From contig NZ_AJKS02000005.1 of NCBI RefSeq assembly GCF_000265245.1, forward strand, positions 1 to 64,000: 64,000 nucleotides of DNA, written 5' to 3'. Shown here piece by piece: positions 17,140 to 24,977 of this stretch (positions are counted from its first letter, which is position 1; every line of letters starts with the position of its first letter). The stretch comes from Halomonas smyrnensis AAD6 (GTDB taxonomy: Bacteria > Pseudomonadota > Gammaproteobacteria > Pseudomonadales > Halomonadaceae). A program made the translations under genes and the position numbers. The notes below the pieces were generated by a model. That model saw only the letters and a list, made by a program, of their open reading frames with translations. It ran no database searches and was not told where the DNA came from.

Positions 17140-20100
17140 CAGGGCTGTTCCTCATAGGTAGGGTGATCAGACGGCGTCATGGCACCGAAGACGTCCGGGT
17201 GGCGGGCGAAGAGGGCAGGCCAGCGGGCGGTCTCCTTCGGGAAGCGCAGCACCAGGAAACCGGCATCTTCGAGGTCACGGGTCTGGCGTTCATCGATCAT
17301 GCGCCGCTCGGCGCTGTCGTGATGGGGGCCGTCGACGAAGATCAGCGCGCGGCTGTCGCGATAGGCAAAATCAGGGCGCACACCAAAGGCCTCAAGATAG
17401 GGCTGGGCGGCATCTGGCTGGCGCAGGCGATGGGTGTTCAGGGCGTCGAGCCAGGCCTGCTCCAGGCTGCTCCCGCTGGCGCGGCGAAGGCGGTCGCTCT
17501 GGTCGCCCGGGGCATGACCGCCGGCACCGCTGGCCAGGGTGAGGTCGGTCAGCTGTGCCAGCCAGGCCAGCGCTTCCTTATCCTGGCGGTCGATCAGGGT
17601 GTGATCCGGCTGGTTGAAGTAGCTGAGGATGCAGCGATAGCAGCCCGCCTCGCAATCATCCGATACGTTGTGCCACTGCGACACGGCTTGCTGGTGCCAG
17701 GGCATGGCCTCGTCAGCGCGTTGCCAGTGCATCAACTCAAGGGCGGTTGTGGCGACACTCTGCCACGCCGTGGGGTCGGTGGCCAGGCGTGTGAGCACGC
17801 CGGCGCCCCCTTCCGCTGCCTCATAGAAAAGCAGGGCATTGCGCTCCAGGGGACTGGGCAGCGGCTCGGCCATCAGCTCGCTCTCCTCGAGCTGGAAGTT
17901 GAGCTCGATGCCCCGCTTGATGGCATATTGGAGAGTGGCCGCGGTGGTGGGTGACATATCCAGCTTGGGGCGTATCACCAGGGCGTTGCGCCGGTCGGCC
18001 ACATAGGGTGAGATTCGCTGGCGCTGGTTGACCGGCTGGTCGGCATCGTCGTCGTCGGCCTCCTGCTCTTCGTCCTTGATCCAGTTGCCGTTGATGGGAT
18101 CGATCATGAAACCGTCGATGGCGGTGTTCTTGCGCCTCTTCCAGCCCAGGTTGATGCGCCACAGGTGCGCCTGCTGGGCATATTCCATCTCGGCGAGCAG
18201 GTCATCGGCCTGGCGCATCTCGCTACGGACTACCTTGAGCTGGCCATTCTCCTCAGGATACTGGAGCGTGGTGCGCAGGTCGTAGCCCTGGCGCATGCGT
18301 TCTTCCTCATCGCAGGTGATCCGCGTGACGGGGCGGGTGGCGACGTTCTCGATGCGGAAGAGGTTATGTACCTGCTTGGCTTCGGCCAGAGGCGTGCTGC
18401 AGGCCACGCAGAGGTCGAGGTCGAGCTGCTCGTTGAAGTGCCCATAGCCGCAGTTAGGGCATAGCCGGACTTGCTGTTCGGGCAATCTGGCTTCGTTCAT
18501 TTGCTGCTGTTTCACGGCCCCCAGGATCACACGTTTGACGCGATACTGCTGCCCCTCGTGGTAGATCAGGCTTAGGGGGCCGAACTCCGAGATGGCAAGG
18601 AAGCGCGGACGTGAGAGGACTCGACTGTGGCTCTCCCGGCGCCCTTTGCGGGTGCCGGGGATGAAGGCGGCCAGCGGCAGGCGCGGGAAGTTATAACCGG
18701 GTAGGAAGCCTTGACCGGCCAGGTAGCGATAGGTCTCGAAGTCCGATTGGCGCCTGCTGTTGTCCTGGAGCAGGCTGAGCTGGACGGAGCCTTCGTCGAA
18801 GCGGCGCTTGGCGACCTCGCGCTCCTTTTTGCTGCTGCCGGGATTCATCATCAGCTTAGAGGCTTCTTCGATCTGGCTGAGGGTGGAGGTATAGAGCTCG
18901 CGCCAGCGATCGAAACAATCGTCGAGTGTGGCCATGGCCTGGTTGAGCTTACCCTCAGCCCAACGGGCAGCGGCCGTCTCCAGCGAGTCTTCCTTGGAGA
19001 GCCAGACCCCTTGGGCCTGTGCCAGCTCGTCACCGAGAAGCCGAATAAGGTGAGCACCTCGTCGCTGGGCGCCCTTGAGTACGGTCTCTCGGCTCAGATC
19101 CTGGTGGTAGTCCTCCATCAGCGGCTGATTGTCCTTGGTGACGTCGATCAGCTCGTTGATCGCCGACGGTAGTCGGACGCCGGTTTCAGCGAGCCAGGTA
19201 GCATAAAGATGACTGCTTACCAGCTCTTCGTTGGCCAGGTCGAGCATTGGGGGAGTGACCTGCCCGTGTACCATGCGACGCGGCTCACGGAAGAAGTACT
19301 GGTCGTGGGGGCTCTGGGCGGCGCAATAGGTGATGACCAGAGCGGGTTGCCCCGAGCGCCCGGCTCGCCCGCTGCGCTGGGCGTAGTTGGCCGGCGTAGG
19401 TGGCACGTTGCGCAGGTATACGGTGTTGAGCGAGCTGATATCGACACCCAGTTCCATGGTCGGCGAGCAGAACATCACACGAAGATCGCCGGTACGGAAG
19501 TCTCGCTCGCGCTCCTCGCGATCCTCTGGGTCCACCTGGGCGGTGTGTTCATGGGCCATGAACTGAAACCAGTCCTGCTGCTGCTGGGTCAGGCTCTGGG
19601 CCACGGCCTGGTAGAGTTCGGTGAAGTAGGGGTTCTGGCTGGCCGCCGGCGCCAGCGGGTCTCGCTCTGGCTCACCCGAGCCAAGCTTCCAGACCAAGGC
19701 TTCGCCGATCAGCTGGTAGCCCTGGAGCTGGCTGTCATCGTCGATTTTCACCGATTGCACCAAACCGTATTCCTCGAGGGCAGTGAGGATGGCGTCAATC
19801 AGCTCGGGCCAGTTCTTGTCGTCGAGCGGGGTGAAGGGAGCACTGCCCCAGATGCCCGGTTTCTTAAGCTCCTGGGCCAGGCGCGAGCGACTGCCGAGGG
19901 AAACCAGATCGAACTCACGATTTTTGGGCCTCGGGCCGGTGATGGCGTAGTTGGCCTTGGCCATATCGCGAACATCACCCGGGCGCCACTTCTCGGTCAG
20001 GTGGGTGTAGGCCGCGTTAACGAACTTCTCATGCTCCTCGTGATCGAGGTAGCGGGTGTGCAGGCAGAGATTCTTGCGCAGCACGTCGAGTACCAGCTTG

Positions 20101-22394
20101 GTGACCCGGAAGCGTACCTCGGGATCGGCCTTGGCCAACATGGGCGGGGCCTTGTCCCAGAACTCCTGAAGCCCAGAGAGCTCATCGAGTCCGCCGTATT
20201 CGATCCTCAACAGGCCGACCTGCTCCAGGTTGGGGACGGTGTAGCGCCAGCCCCGGCGGAGGTCGTGATAGGCACGGTAGCCAAGCACGTTGCGCATGGC
20301 CTCTTCGGCGCCGCGGCGTGCATGAGGCGCGCGTACATCGGGTTTTTCCAGGAAGTCGGCACGCACCTTGGGATCACTGCTGTTCAGGCCCAGGGAGTTG
20401 AAGATGTGCTGGGCCAGGTCTTGATCGGTGAGCTCGGTATTGCTGCCACCATTCAGGGAGGCGAGGATACCGGCGCGCACCAGCAGGATCTGCATGAAAT
20501 CGTTGAAGTGGCCCGCCTGCAGGGCTGCATCCTGTCGGTTGTCGCTGAAGCCGAGGAGCTTGCGGGCCTCGTCGGCCAGGTCATTATCGGCGCCCAGCAG
20601 GTAGCGCAGTGAAGAGAGCGTCAGAGTGGTAGTGGCGGAACTGCGGCCCTCGGCGGAAAGCGAGCCGAGTCGGGTCCAGTCGCGGCCGGCCGTATGGGCC
20701 TGTCCGCAGGAAAGGCAGAAGCGAAACCCGCCAGGGATGTAAAAGCCACGTTCTCCCTCCAGGCCCTGGGTGCCGTCAGGAAGCACATGCACCTCCTGAG
20801 GACGGTACTTTTTGTAGTGGGGCTTGAGCTTTGGAGGGTCCTTCTTGAAGTCCAGCCAGTTCTCGGGGTACTCCTCCTCGTTCCAGTGACCGAGCATCAG
20901 GAAGCCGTAGGTGGTCTCTTCCTCGCCCTTGGCGGTCTCCTTGATATCGCGTGGCTGGAAGCCCATCTCGCCGGTCTCCGGAGAGGCGTCGTGCCAGACC
21001 GGGTAATACTCTTGGCCGCAGCCGCGGCAGAAGTGGACGGTATAGAAGCGACGGTCGCGGTCCCCGGGCACGAACTGCTGGCCGTGAAGGTCCAGGTAGC
21101 GTTTCCCCGGCGCCTCCAGGGTGGCATAGAGGTTGCCGGCCCCCGAGATGAACTGGTGCAGGCGGAAGGCGAACAGCGGCTTGTCGTTGATATCCCGCGC
21201 ACGGTAGGCGAGCAGCAGGAAGTGTGCAAGGTAGGTCTGGCAGTGGTCTGGCGCCTGGCCAGAGGTCTCGGCGAGCAAGCCGGCGGCTTCCTCAAGCGTT
21301 TTGGGCTTGGCGCGCACCCAGCCATCTTCCCAGACGATACCCAGTGTGAGCTCCACCCAGGCGGCGACCGGTTGCTGGCGAAGCTCCTCGAAGGAGGCGG
21401 CTTCATTCAGCGGGATGGTGAGGGCTTTAGACAGCGTCTCCTGCGTGGGCATGTCGCCGGGAATCTGTCGTTGAAGGGTCTCACCGATGATGTTGCCGGC
21501 CGGGACATTCTGGCCAAACAGCTTGCTGGCCACTTCGGCGACCTTGGCCTGGCGATCCTCGCGGCTGCCGTCGGTGGCCATGGTGGCCGAGGTGCCGATG
21601 CAGACTAGATCAGGGTTCATGCGCTCCCGCACCCGGCGAACCAGCATGGCCACATCGGCACCCTGGCGACCTCGGTAGGTGTGCAGCTCGTCTAGGACGA
21701 GGAACTGCAAGCCGTCGGCGTGGCGGATGACCGCCTTGTCGCGCTCGTTCTGCCGCGTCATCAGCAGCTCGAGCATCATGTAGTTGGTGAGGATGATGTC
21801 GGGCGGATTGTCCTTGATCCGTTCGCGCTCTTCCTGGCTCTCCTGGCCGGTGTAGCGGGCGTAGGTGACAGGCTTGCCGTCGCTGGGGAAATCAGCCAGG
21901 AATTTCTCCAGCTCCTCGCGCTGACTGTTGGCCAGGGCATTCATGGGGTAGATGACGATCGCCTGGATGCGAGGCGTGGGGTCCTCCTCTTTAGACTTCA
22001 GGATGGCATCCACCATCGGTATGAAATAGGCGAGCGACTTGCCTGAGCCGGTACCTGTCGTCACCACGTAGGGCTCGAATTTCAAACAGAAGTCGATAGC
22101 CTGGCGCTGGTGCTTGTAGAGTGATGCTGGCACCCCAGGTGAAGTCTCACTCTTGCCGAAGCGGAAAATCTCGGCGGTGCGTGGGTGTAGCACGCCCTGA
22201 GTGGCGAGCGATTCCACTGTCCCTTCGGTGACATAGGAGGGGTTGATCTGGATGAGCGGAGAGGGCCAGTAGCGGCCGCCCCCGTACTCCCCATCCAGGA
22301 AGGTGTTGATGTCATCCGCCTTGGGCTGGATGAAGGAGCGGGTAAAGTCGCGGTAATCCTTGACCAGCTTATCCCTGAACTCGAAAACGTCCAT
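17139..22394 (-). CDS. DUF1998 DEAD/DEAH helicase with C-terminal Vsr/DUF559-like nuclease
   Basis: A protein of about 1,751 residues, first in the operon. The helicase has Walker A TGTGSGKS (113-120), DELH (235-238) and a second lobe with MELGVDISSLNTVYLR and QRSGRAGRSG. Zinc-type Cys pairs follow: CRGCG, CLSCG, CPNCG...CVAC, and CEAGCYRC (1581-1588), the last typical of DUF1998. The final 80 residues read RPDFAYRDSRALIFVDGPHH then RTRDLEDAGF-like and VLRF elements, matching the fold of very-short-patch/DUF559 endonucleases (Asp, then Asp-Gly-x-His-His). Size and domains recall Druantia DruE or a DrmA-DrmB fusion. ATG 22394 has AGGGGGA just upstream; the open frame continues to 22670 but I judge that part non-coding. 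Confidence 0.85.
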   Translation of the reverse strand: MDVFEFRDKLVKDYRDFTRSFIQPKADDINTFLDGEYGGGRYWPSPLIQINPSYVTEGTVESLATQGVLHPRTAEIFRFGKSETSPGVPASLYKHQRQAIDFCLKFEPYVVTTGTGSGKSLAYFIPMVDAILKSKEEDPTPRIQAIVIYPMNALANSQREELEKFLADFPSDGKPVTYARYTGQESQEERERIKDNPPDIILTNYMMLELLMTRQNERDKAVIRHADGLQFLVLDELHTYRGRQGADVAMLVRRVRERMNPDLVCIGTSATMATDGSREDRQAKVAEVASKLFGQNVPAGNIIGETLQRQIPGDMPTQETLSKALTIPLNEAASFEELRQQPVAAWVELTLGIVWEDGWVRAKPKTLEEAAGLLAETSGQAPDHCQTYLAHFLLLAYRARDINDKPLFAFRLHQFISGAGNLYATLEAPGKRYLDLHGQQFVPGDRDRRFYTVHFCRGCGQEYYPVWHDASPETGEMGFQPRDIKETAKGEEETTYGFLMLGHWNEEEYPENWLDFKKDPPKLKPHYKKYRPQEVHVLPDGTQGLEGERGFYIPGGFRFCLSCGQAHTAGRDWTRLGSLSAEGRSSATTTLTLSSLRYLLGADNDLADEARKLLGFSDNRQDAALQAGHFNDFMQILLVRAGILASLNGGSNTELTDQDLAQHIFNSLGLNSSDPKVRADFLEKPDVRAPHARRGAEEAMRNVLGYRAYHDLRRGWRYTVPNLEQVGLLRIEYGGLDELSGLQEFWDKAPPMLAKADPEVRFRVTKLVLDVLRKNLCLHTRYLDHEEHEKFVNAAYTHLTEKWRPGDVRDMAKANYAITGPRPKNREFDLVSLGSRSRLAQELKKPGIWGSAPFTPLDDKNWPELIDAILTALEEYGLVQSVKIDDDSQLQGYQLIGEALVWKLGSGEPERDPLAPAASQNPYFTELYQAVAQSLTQQQQDWFQFMAHEHTAQVDPEDREERERDFRTGDLRVMFCSPTMELGVDISSLNTVYLRNVPPTPANYAQRSGRAGRSGQPALVITYCAAQSPHDQYFFREPRRMVHGQVTPPMLDLANEELVSSHLYATWLAETGVRLPSAINELIDVTKDNQPLMEDYHQDLSRETVLKGAQRRGAHLIRLLGDELAQAQGVWLSKEDSLETAAARWAEGKLNQAMATLDDCFDRWRELYTSTLSQIEEASKLMMNPGSSKKEREVAKRRFDEGSVQLSLLQDNSRRQSDFETYRYLAGQGFLPGYNFPRLPLAAFIPGTRKGRRESHSRVLSRPRFLAISEFGPLSLIYHEGQQYRVKRVILGAVKQQQMNEARLPEQQVRLCPNCGYGHFNEQLDLDLCVACSTPLAEAKQVHNLFRIENVATRPVTRITCDEEERMRQGYDLRTTLQYPEENGQLKVVRSEMRQADDLLAEMEYAQQAHLWRINLGWKRRKNTAIDGFMIDPINGNWIKDEEQEADDDDADQPVNQRQRISPYVADRRNALVIRPKLDMSPTTAATLQYAIKRGIELNFQLEESELMAEPLPSPLERNALLFYEAAEGGAGVLTRLATDPTAWQSVATTALELMHWQRADEAMPWHQQAVSQWHNVSDDCEAGCYRCILSYFNQPDHTLIDRQDKEALAWLAQLTDLTLASGAGGHAPGDQSDRLRRASGSSLEQAWLDALNTHRLRQPDAAQPYLEAFGVRPDFAYRDSRALIFVDGPHHDSAERRMIDERQTRDLEDAGFLVLRFPKETARWPALFARHPDVFGAMTPSDHPTYEEQP

Positions 22395-22604
22395 GTGTCC
22401 CCCTACGTAATCTGAGTGTCGCTGCGATCGGTTGCCGGCTTCTATAGGCTGGCTGTGGCTGACCGCTGAGCTTAGCACCCTAAGTCTACCAAGTAGGAGG
22501 GGGAGGATGGTGCGTATGAGGTATTGGTGAGAAGGCGGCCGCCGGCTCAAAGTAGTGATCAGGCGAAGGAATGATAGGGAAAGAGTTGTTCGTCGCTGGT
22601 TGTT
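22395..22604. other. Leader/promoter region of the defence operon
   Basis: No gene is seen. It should contain the minus-strand promoter for the operon, but no strong -35/-10 pair is visible; TTGGTA...TAAGCT on the minus strand (about 22465-22490) is weak. Together with the repeat array and terminator to its right this makes a 315-bp gene-free stretch between the helicase gene and the tRNA. Confidence 0.4.
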
Positions 22605-22651
22605 GCTCTCGTATGGAACCCATATGGAACCCATATGGAACCCACGAGAGC
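22605..22651. repeat. Inverted repeat enclosing three 11-bp tandem repeats
   Basis: GCTCTCGT (22605-22612) and ACGAGAGC (22644-22651) are perfect 8-bp inverted arms. Between and partly within them are three units of period 11: GTATGGAACCC (22611), ATATGGAACCC (22622) and ATATGGAACCC (22633). The order suggests an operator for a multimeric regulator of the defence operon, or a recombinase-binding array at the island end. Neither use is proven. Confidence 0.7.
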
Positions 22652-22655
22652 TACA

Positions 22656-22696
22656 ACGAAAAACCGCCACCCGGAATGACCCGTAAGTGGCGGTTT
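22656..22696 (-). terminator. Terminator of tRNA-Pro
   Basis: AAACCGCCAC and GTGGCGGTTT form a 10-bp stem (22687-22696 with 22661-22670) followed on the minus strand by a T run (GGTTTTTCG). It lies 14 bp after the tRNA 3' end. Confidence 0.75.
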
Positions 22697-22709
22697 ATCT
22701 TGATATTTC

Positions 22710-22786
22710 TGGTCGGAGCGACTGGATTCGAACCAGCGACCTCTGCAACCCCATTGCAACGCGCTACCAAGCTGCGCCACGCTCCG
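22710..22786 (-). tRNA. tRNA-Pro (anticodon GGG)
   Basis: A 77-nt cloverleaf on the minus strand. Acceptor arms CGGAGCG/CGCTCCG, D arm GCGC-AGCTTGGTA-GCGC, anticodon stem TTGCA/TGCAG with loop ATGGGGT (anticodon GGG), T arm GCTGG-TTCGAAT-CCAGT, discriminator A and encoded CCA. It decodes CCC/CCU proline codons. tRNA 3' ends are common integration sites, and all DNA to the left of this 3' end looks accessory, so it may mark the island border. Confidence 0.95.
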
Positions 22787-22839
22787 ACGTTCTCTTTTGG
22801 GCTTGTTGCCGTTGGGCGTGTCCCCCGAGAACGAGGCGT

Positions 22840-22868
22840 ATATTACCTCGCTCCCCCGCAAATGAAAA
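22840..22868 (-). promoter_or_regulatory. Promoter of tRNA-Pro
   Basis: On the minus strand TTTTCA (22868-22863) and TAATAT (22845-22840) are 17 bp apart, with the -10 box about 54 bp before the tRNA 5' end. Confidence 0.5.
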
Positions 22869-22971
22869 GTCCTTTTTGCGCTTTTTTTCAAAAGGTTGGC
22901 TAGCCCCGTCGAGAACTGCCGTCGTGCTCCCCGCTTAGTAGAATAGGGGCACACGGATAGGGAGAACGACG

Positions 22972-23334
22972 ATGCCGCTGATCTTGGGAATGAGCATGCT
23001 GCTGGCGTGCCAGATGTTGGGGGAACTGCTGGCCAGGGGACTGGCGGTGCCGATCCCGGGGCCGGTGATCGGCATGGTGATCCTGCTGGTGGCCCTGCTG
23101 GTGCGTGGCAAGGTGCCGGATAGCCTGAGGGCCTCGGGCGAGGGGCTGCTGCGCTATCTGACGCTGCTGTTCGTGCCGGCCGGCGTCGGGGTGATGGTGC
23201 ACGGGGCGCTGATCGGCCGCGACATTCTGCCGATCCTGGTGACGCTGGTGGTCTCCACCGCGCTGACGCTGGGCGTCACGGCCTGGGTGCTGTCGCGACT
23301 TCAGGGCCGCCTGGGCCAGGGAGGCCGCCGATGA
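22972..23334 (+). CDS. CidA/LrgA family holin-like membrane protein
   Basis: A 120-residue protein with four hydrophobic segments and the signature PIPGPVIGMVILLVALLV (about residues 26-43). LrgA/CidA proteins work with an LrgB/CidB partner; the pair is linked to holin-like control of cell lysis or to export of small molecules such as pyruvate or glycolate. The partner gene follows with a 4-base overlap (ATGA). GGGAGAACGACG precedes the ATG. No regulator gene is adjacent. Confidence 0.9.
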   Translation: MPLILGMSMLLACQMLGELLARGLAVPIPGPVIGMVILLVALLVRGKVPDSLRASGEGLLRYLTLLFVPAGVGVMVHGALIGRDILPILVTLVVSTALTLGVTAWVLSRLQGRLGQGGRR

Positions 23335-24062
23335 ACGTCGCTCGCCTCGACCAGCTTTGGGTCTACCTGTCGGGCAATCCGCTGCTGTCGCTACTGTTGA
23401 CGCTGGTGGCCTTCACTCTGGCGGTGCGGATCAACAAGATGCTGGGCGGCACGCCGCTGTTGCATCCCGTGATGCTGGCGATTGCCCTGCTGATCGGCAG
23501 CCTGCTGCTGCTGGACATGGATTACGCCACCTATTTCGAGGGCGCCCAGTTCATCCACTTCCTGCTGGGGCCGGCCACGGTGGCGCTGGCCATTCCGCTG
23601 TACGATCACCGCGAACGGGTGCGGCGCCTGCTGGTGCCGCTGCTGCTGGCCTGTGTGACCGGCATCGTGACGGCCGTGGCCAGCACGCTGGGGCTGGCGC
23701 TGGTGCTGGGGGCGCGTCACGAGACGCTGATGTCGCTGGCGCCGAGATCGGTGACGTCACCGATCGCCATGGGCATCGCCGAACAGATCGGCGGCATTCC
23801 GTCTCTGGCGGCGGGACTGGTGTTGCTGACCGGGGCTATCGGCTGCGCGCTGGGGCCGGTCATCTTCCGGCTGCTGCGTATCCAGGATCCCGCGGTGCAG
23901 GGTTTCGCCATGGGGCTGGCGGCCCATGGCTTCGGCACGGCTCAGTCGTTTGCACGGCTGGGCGCGGTGGCCGGTGCCTTCTCGGGGCTGGCGATGGGCA
24001 TCACGGGACTGTTGACGGCCTTCCTGCTGCCGCCGCTGGTGCATCTGCTGGGACTGAGCTGA
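23331..24062 (+). CDS. LrgB/CidB family membrane protein
   Basis: A 243-residue polytopic membrane protein with about seven hydrophobic segments. Family signatures include LGPATVALAIPLY, PRSVTSPIAMGIAEQIGG and AAHGFGTAQSF. It is the usual second half of the LrgA-LrgB pair and overlaps the LrgA-like gene by 4 bases, so the two are co-translated. The substrate in this organism cannot be told from sequence. Confidence 0.92.
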   Translation: MNVARLDQLWVYLSGNPLLSLLLTLVAFTLAVRINKMLGGTPLLHPVMLAIALLIGSLLLLDMDYATYFEGAQFIHFLLGPATVALAIPLYDHRERVRRLLVPLLLACVTGIVTAVASTLGLALVLGARHETLMSLAPRSVTSPIAMGIAEQIGGIPSLAAGLVLLTGAIGCALGPVIFRLLRIQDPAVQGFAMGLAAHGFGTAQSFARLGAVAGAFSGLAMGITGLLTAFLLPPLVHLLGLS

Positions 24063-24113
24063 TCGCCGAGGCGAGGGCGCCGCAGGGGGCAAGGAGTTCC
24101 GCGCGCTGGCCGA

Positions 24114-24464
24114 TCAGATCTCTTCCCAGATCCGCTGGCGGAAGTCCTCTGAGAGCTCGGCGACCTTCTCGAGCCGCTGCCAGTGGACCTGGGCGACATC
24201 CTGCATGAGCCGCTGGTAGCACTCGTGGAGCTCGTGCGGATGCGCTTCGCCGCTGTAGCAGCCGGCCATGCGCTCGCCGCTCTCCGCCAGCGCGCGCAGG
24301 CACTCGGCCTCGAACTGCATGGCCTCGGCCAGGCTCTCCAGCCAGGCGAACTGCATCCGGGCCAGGGGCGTCGTGCCTTGCGTCAGCTGCTGGGTCCACC
24401 ATTGGAGCATGGCATCGCTGGCGGGAGGGAGGGCGCTGGTGGTCTCTCCCGTTGACTGGGTCAT
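24114..24464 (-). CDS. Phasin-like protein (tentative)
   Basis: A 116-residue soluble, helical, Gln/Glu-rich protein with no signal peptide. The pattern (QWWTQQLTQG, ARMQFAWLESLAEAMQFEAE) resembles small phasin-like granule-associated proteins, which coat polyhydroxyalkanoate. This fits the acetoacetate genes elsewhere in the window but is weak evidence. The start at 24464 has GGGAGG 6 bases upstream; an earlier in-frame ATG at 24527 lacks a ribosome site. It converges with the LrgB-like gene. Confidence 0.45.
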   Translation of the reverse strand: MTQSTGETTSALPPASDAMLQWWTQQLTQGTTPLARMQFAWLESLAEAMQFEAECLRALAESGERMAGCYSGEAHPHELHECYQRLMQDVAQVHWQRLEKVAELSEDFRQRIWEEI

Positions 24465-24540
24465 CTCGAACCTCCCGATCTGTGCGCTGAAGGATGGTGC
24501 AACGCCATCCGCTGCCGTCGCTGTCACCCCCGTAGTATAG

Positions 24541-24574
24541 GCCCTCGCTGCGCCCTCGCTGCGCCCTCGCGTGC
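24541..24574. repeat. Short GC-rich tandem repeat
   Basis: GCCCTCGCTGC at 24541-24551 and 24552-24562, then a degenerate third copy GCCCTCGCGTGC. Located between the phasin-like gene and the DUF2970 gene. No function is evident. Confidence 0.6.
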
Positions 24575-24679
24575 GCCGAGCGGGCTTTCCCTTTTTTCCC
24601 TGATGCAGGTCAGGGAGTGCGCATATCGGCGATCCCTGGTCTACGGTCTAGGAGTGAGTCGGTCAGTGGGAGCATGTTC

Positions 24680-24854
24680 ATGTGGCGGGTCATCGCGTCG
24701 GTGCTGGCGGCCTTCTTCGGGGGTTCAGAAGGAGGCGCGGCGCCAGGAGGATTTCTCCAGAGGCGGGGCGGGGCCCTTCATCGTGGCGGGCGTGGTGCTG
24801 GCGATCGTGCTGGTGGTTCTGATCGCCCTGGTGGCGATGCTGGCGGCTCGCTGA
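24680..24854 (+). pseudogene. DUF2970 membrane protein, frameshifted at a G5 tract
   Basis: ATG 24680 (GGGAG 7 bases upstream) encodes MWRVIASVLAAFFG, the typical start of DUF2970 proteins. The family continues VQKEARRQEDF and a C-terminal membrane helix (FIVAGVVLAIVLVVLIALV), but these lie one frame over, ending at the TGA at 24852-24854. A run of five G at 24719-24723 sits at the junction; four G would restore one continuous 57-residue reading. It is a one-base insertion, a sequencing error, or slippage during expression. DUF2970 genes are often found next to cytochrome oxidase genes, as here. Confidence 0.75.
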
Positions 24855-24977
24855 GGAATCCGGACTGCGTTGAAGGGGGCGTTGGGTACGGGAGATGGCG
24901 CCCGCGGGTCATGCGACAACGGAGTCCTATACTCGATCCAGGCGTGGTGGATACACGTCGACGTTCAGGAGGAGGCG

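Noticed and set aside
22395-22670. 92-codon N-terminal extension of the DUF1998 helicase
   Set aside because: It runs through the tandem-repeat array and tRNA terminator, gives a low-complexity peptide and has no ribosome site, while ATG 22394 has AGGGGGA.
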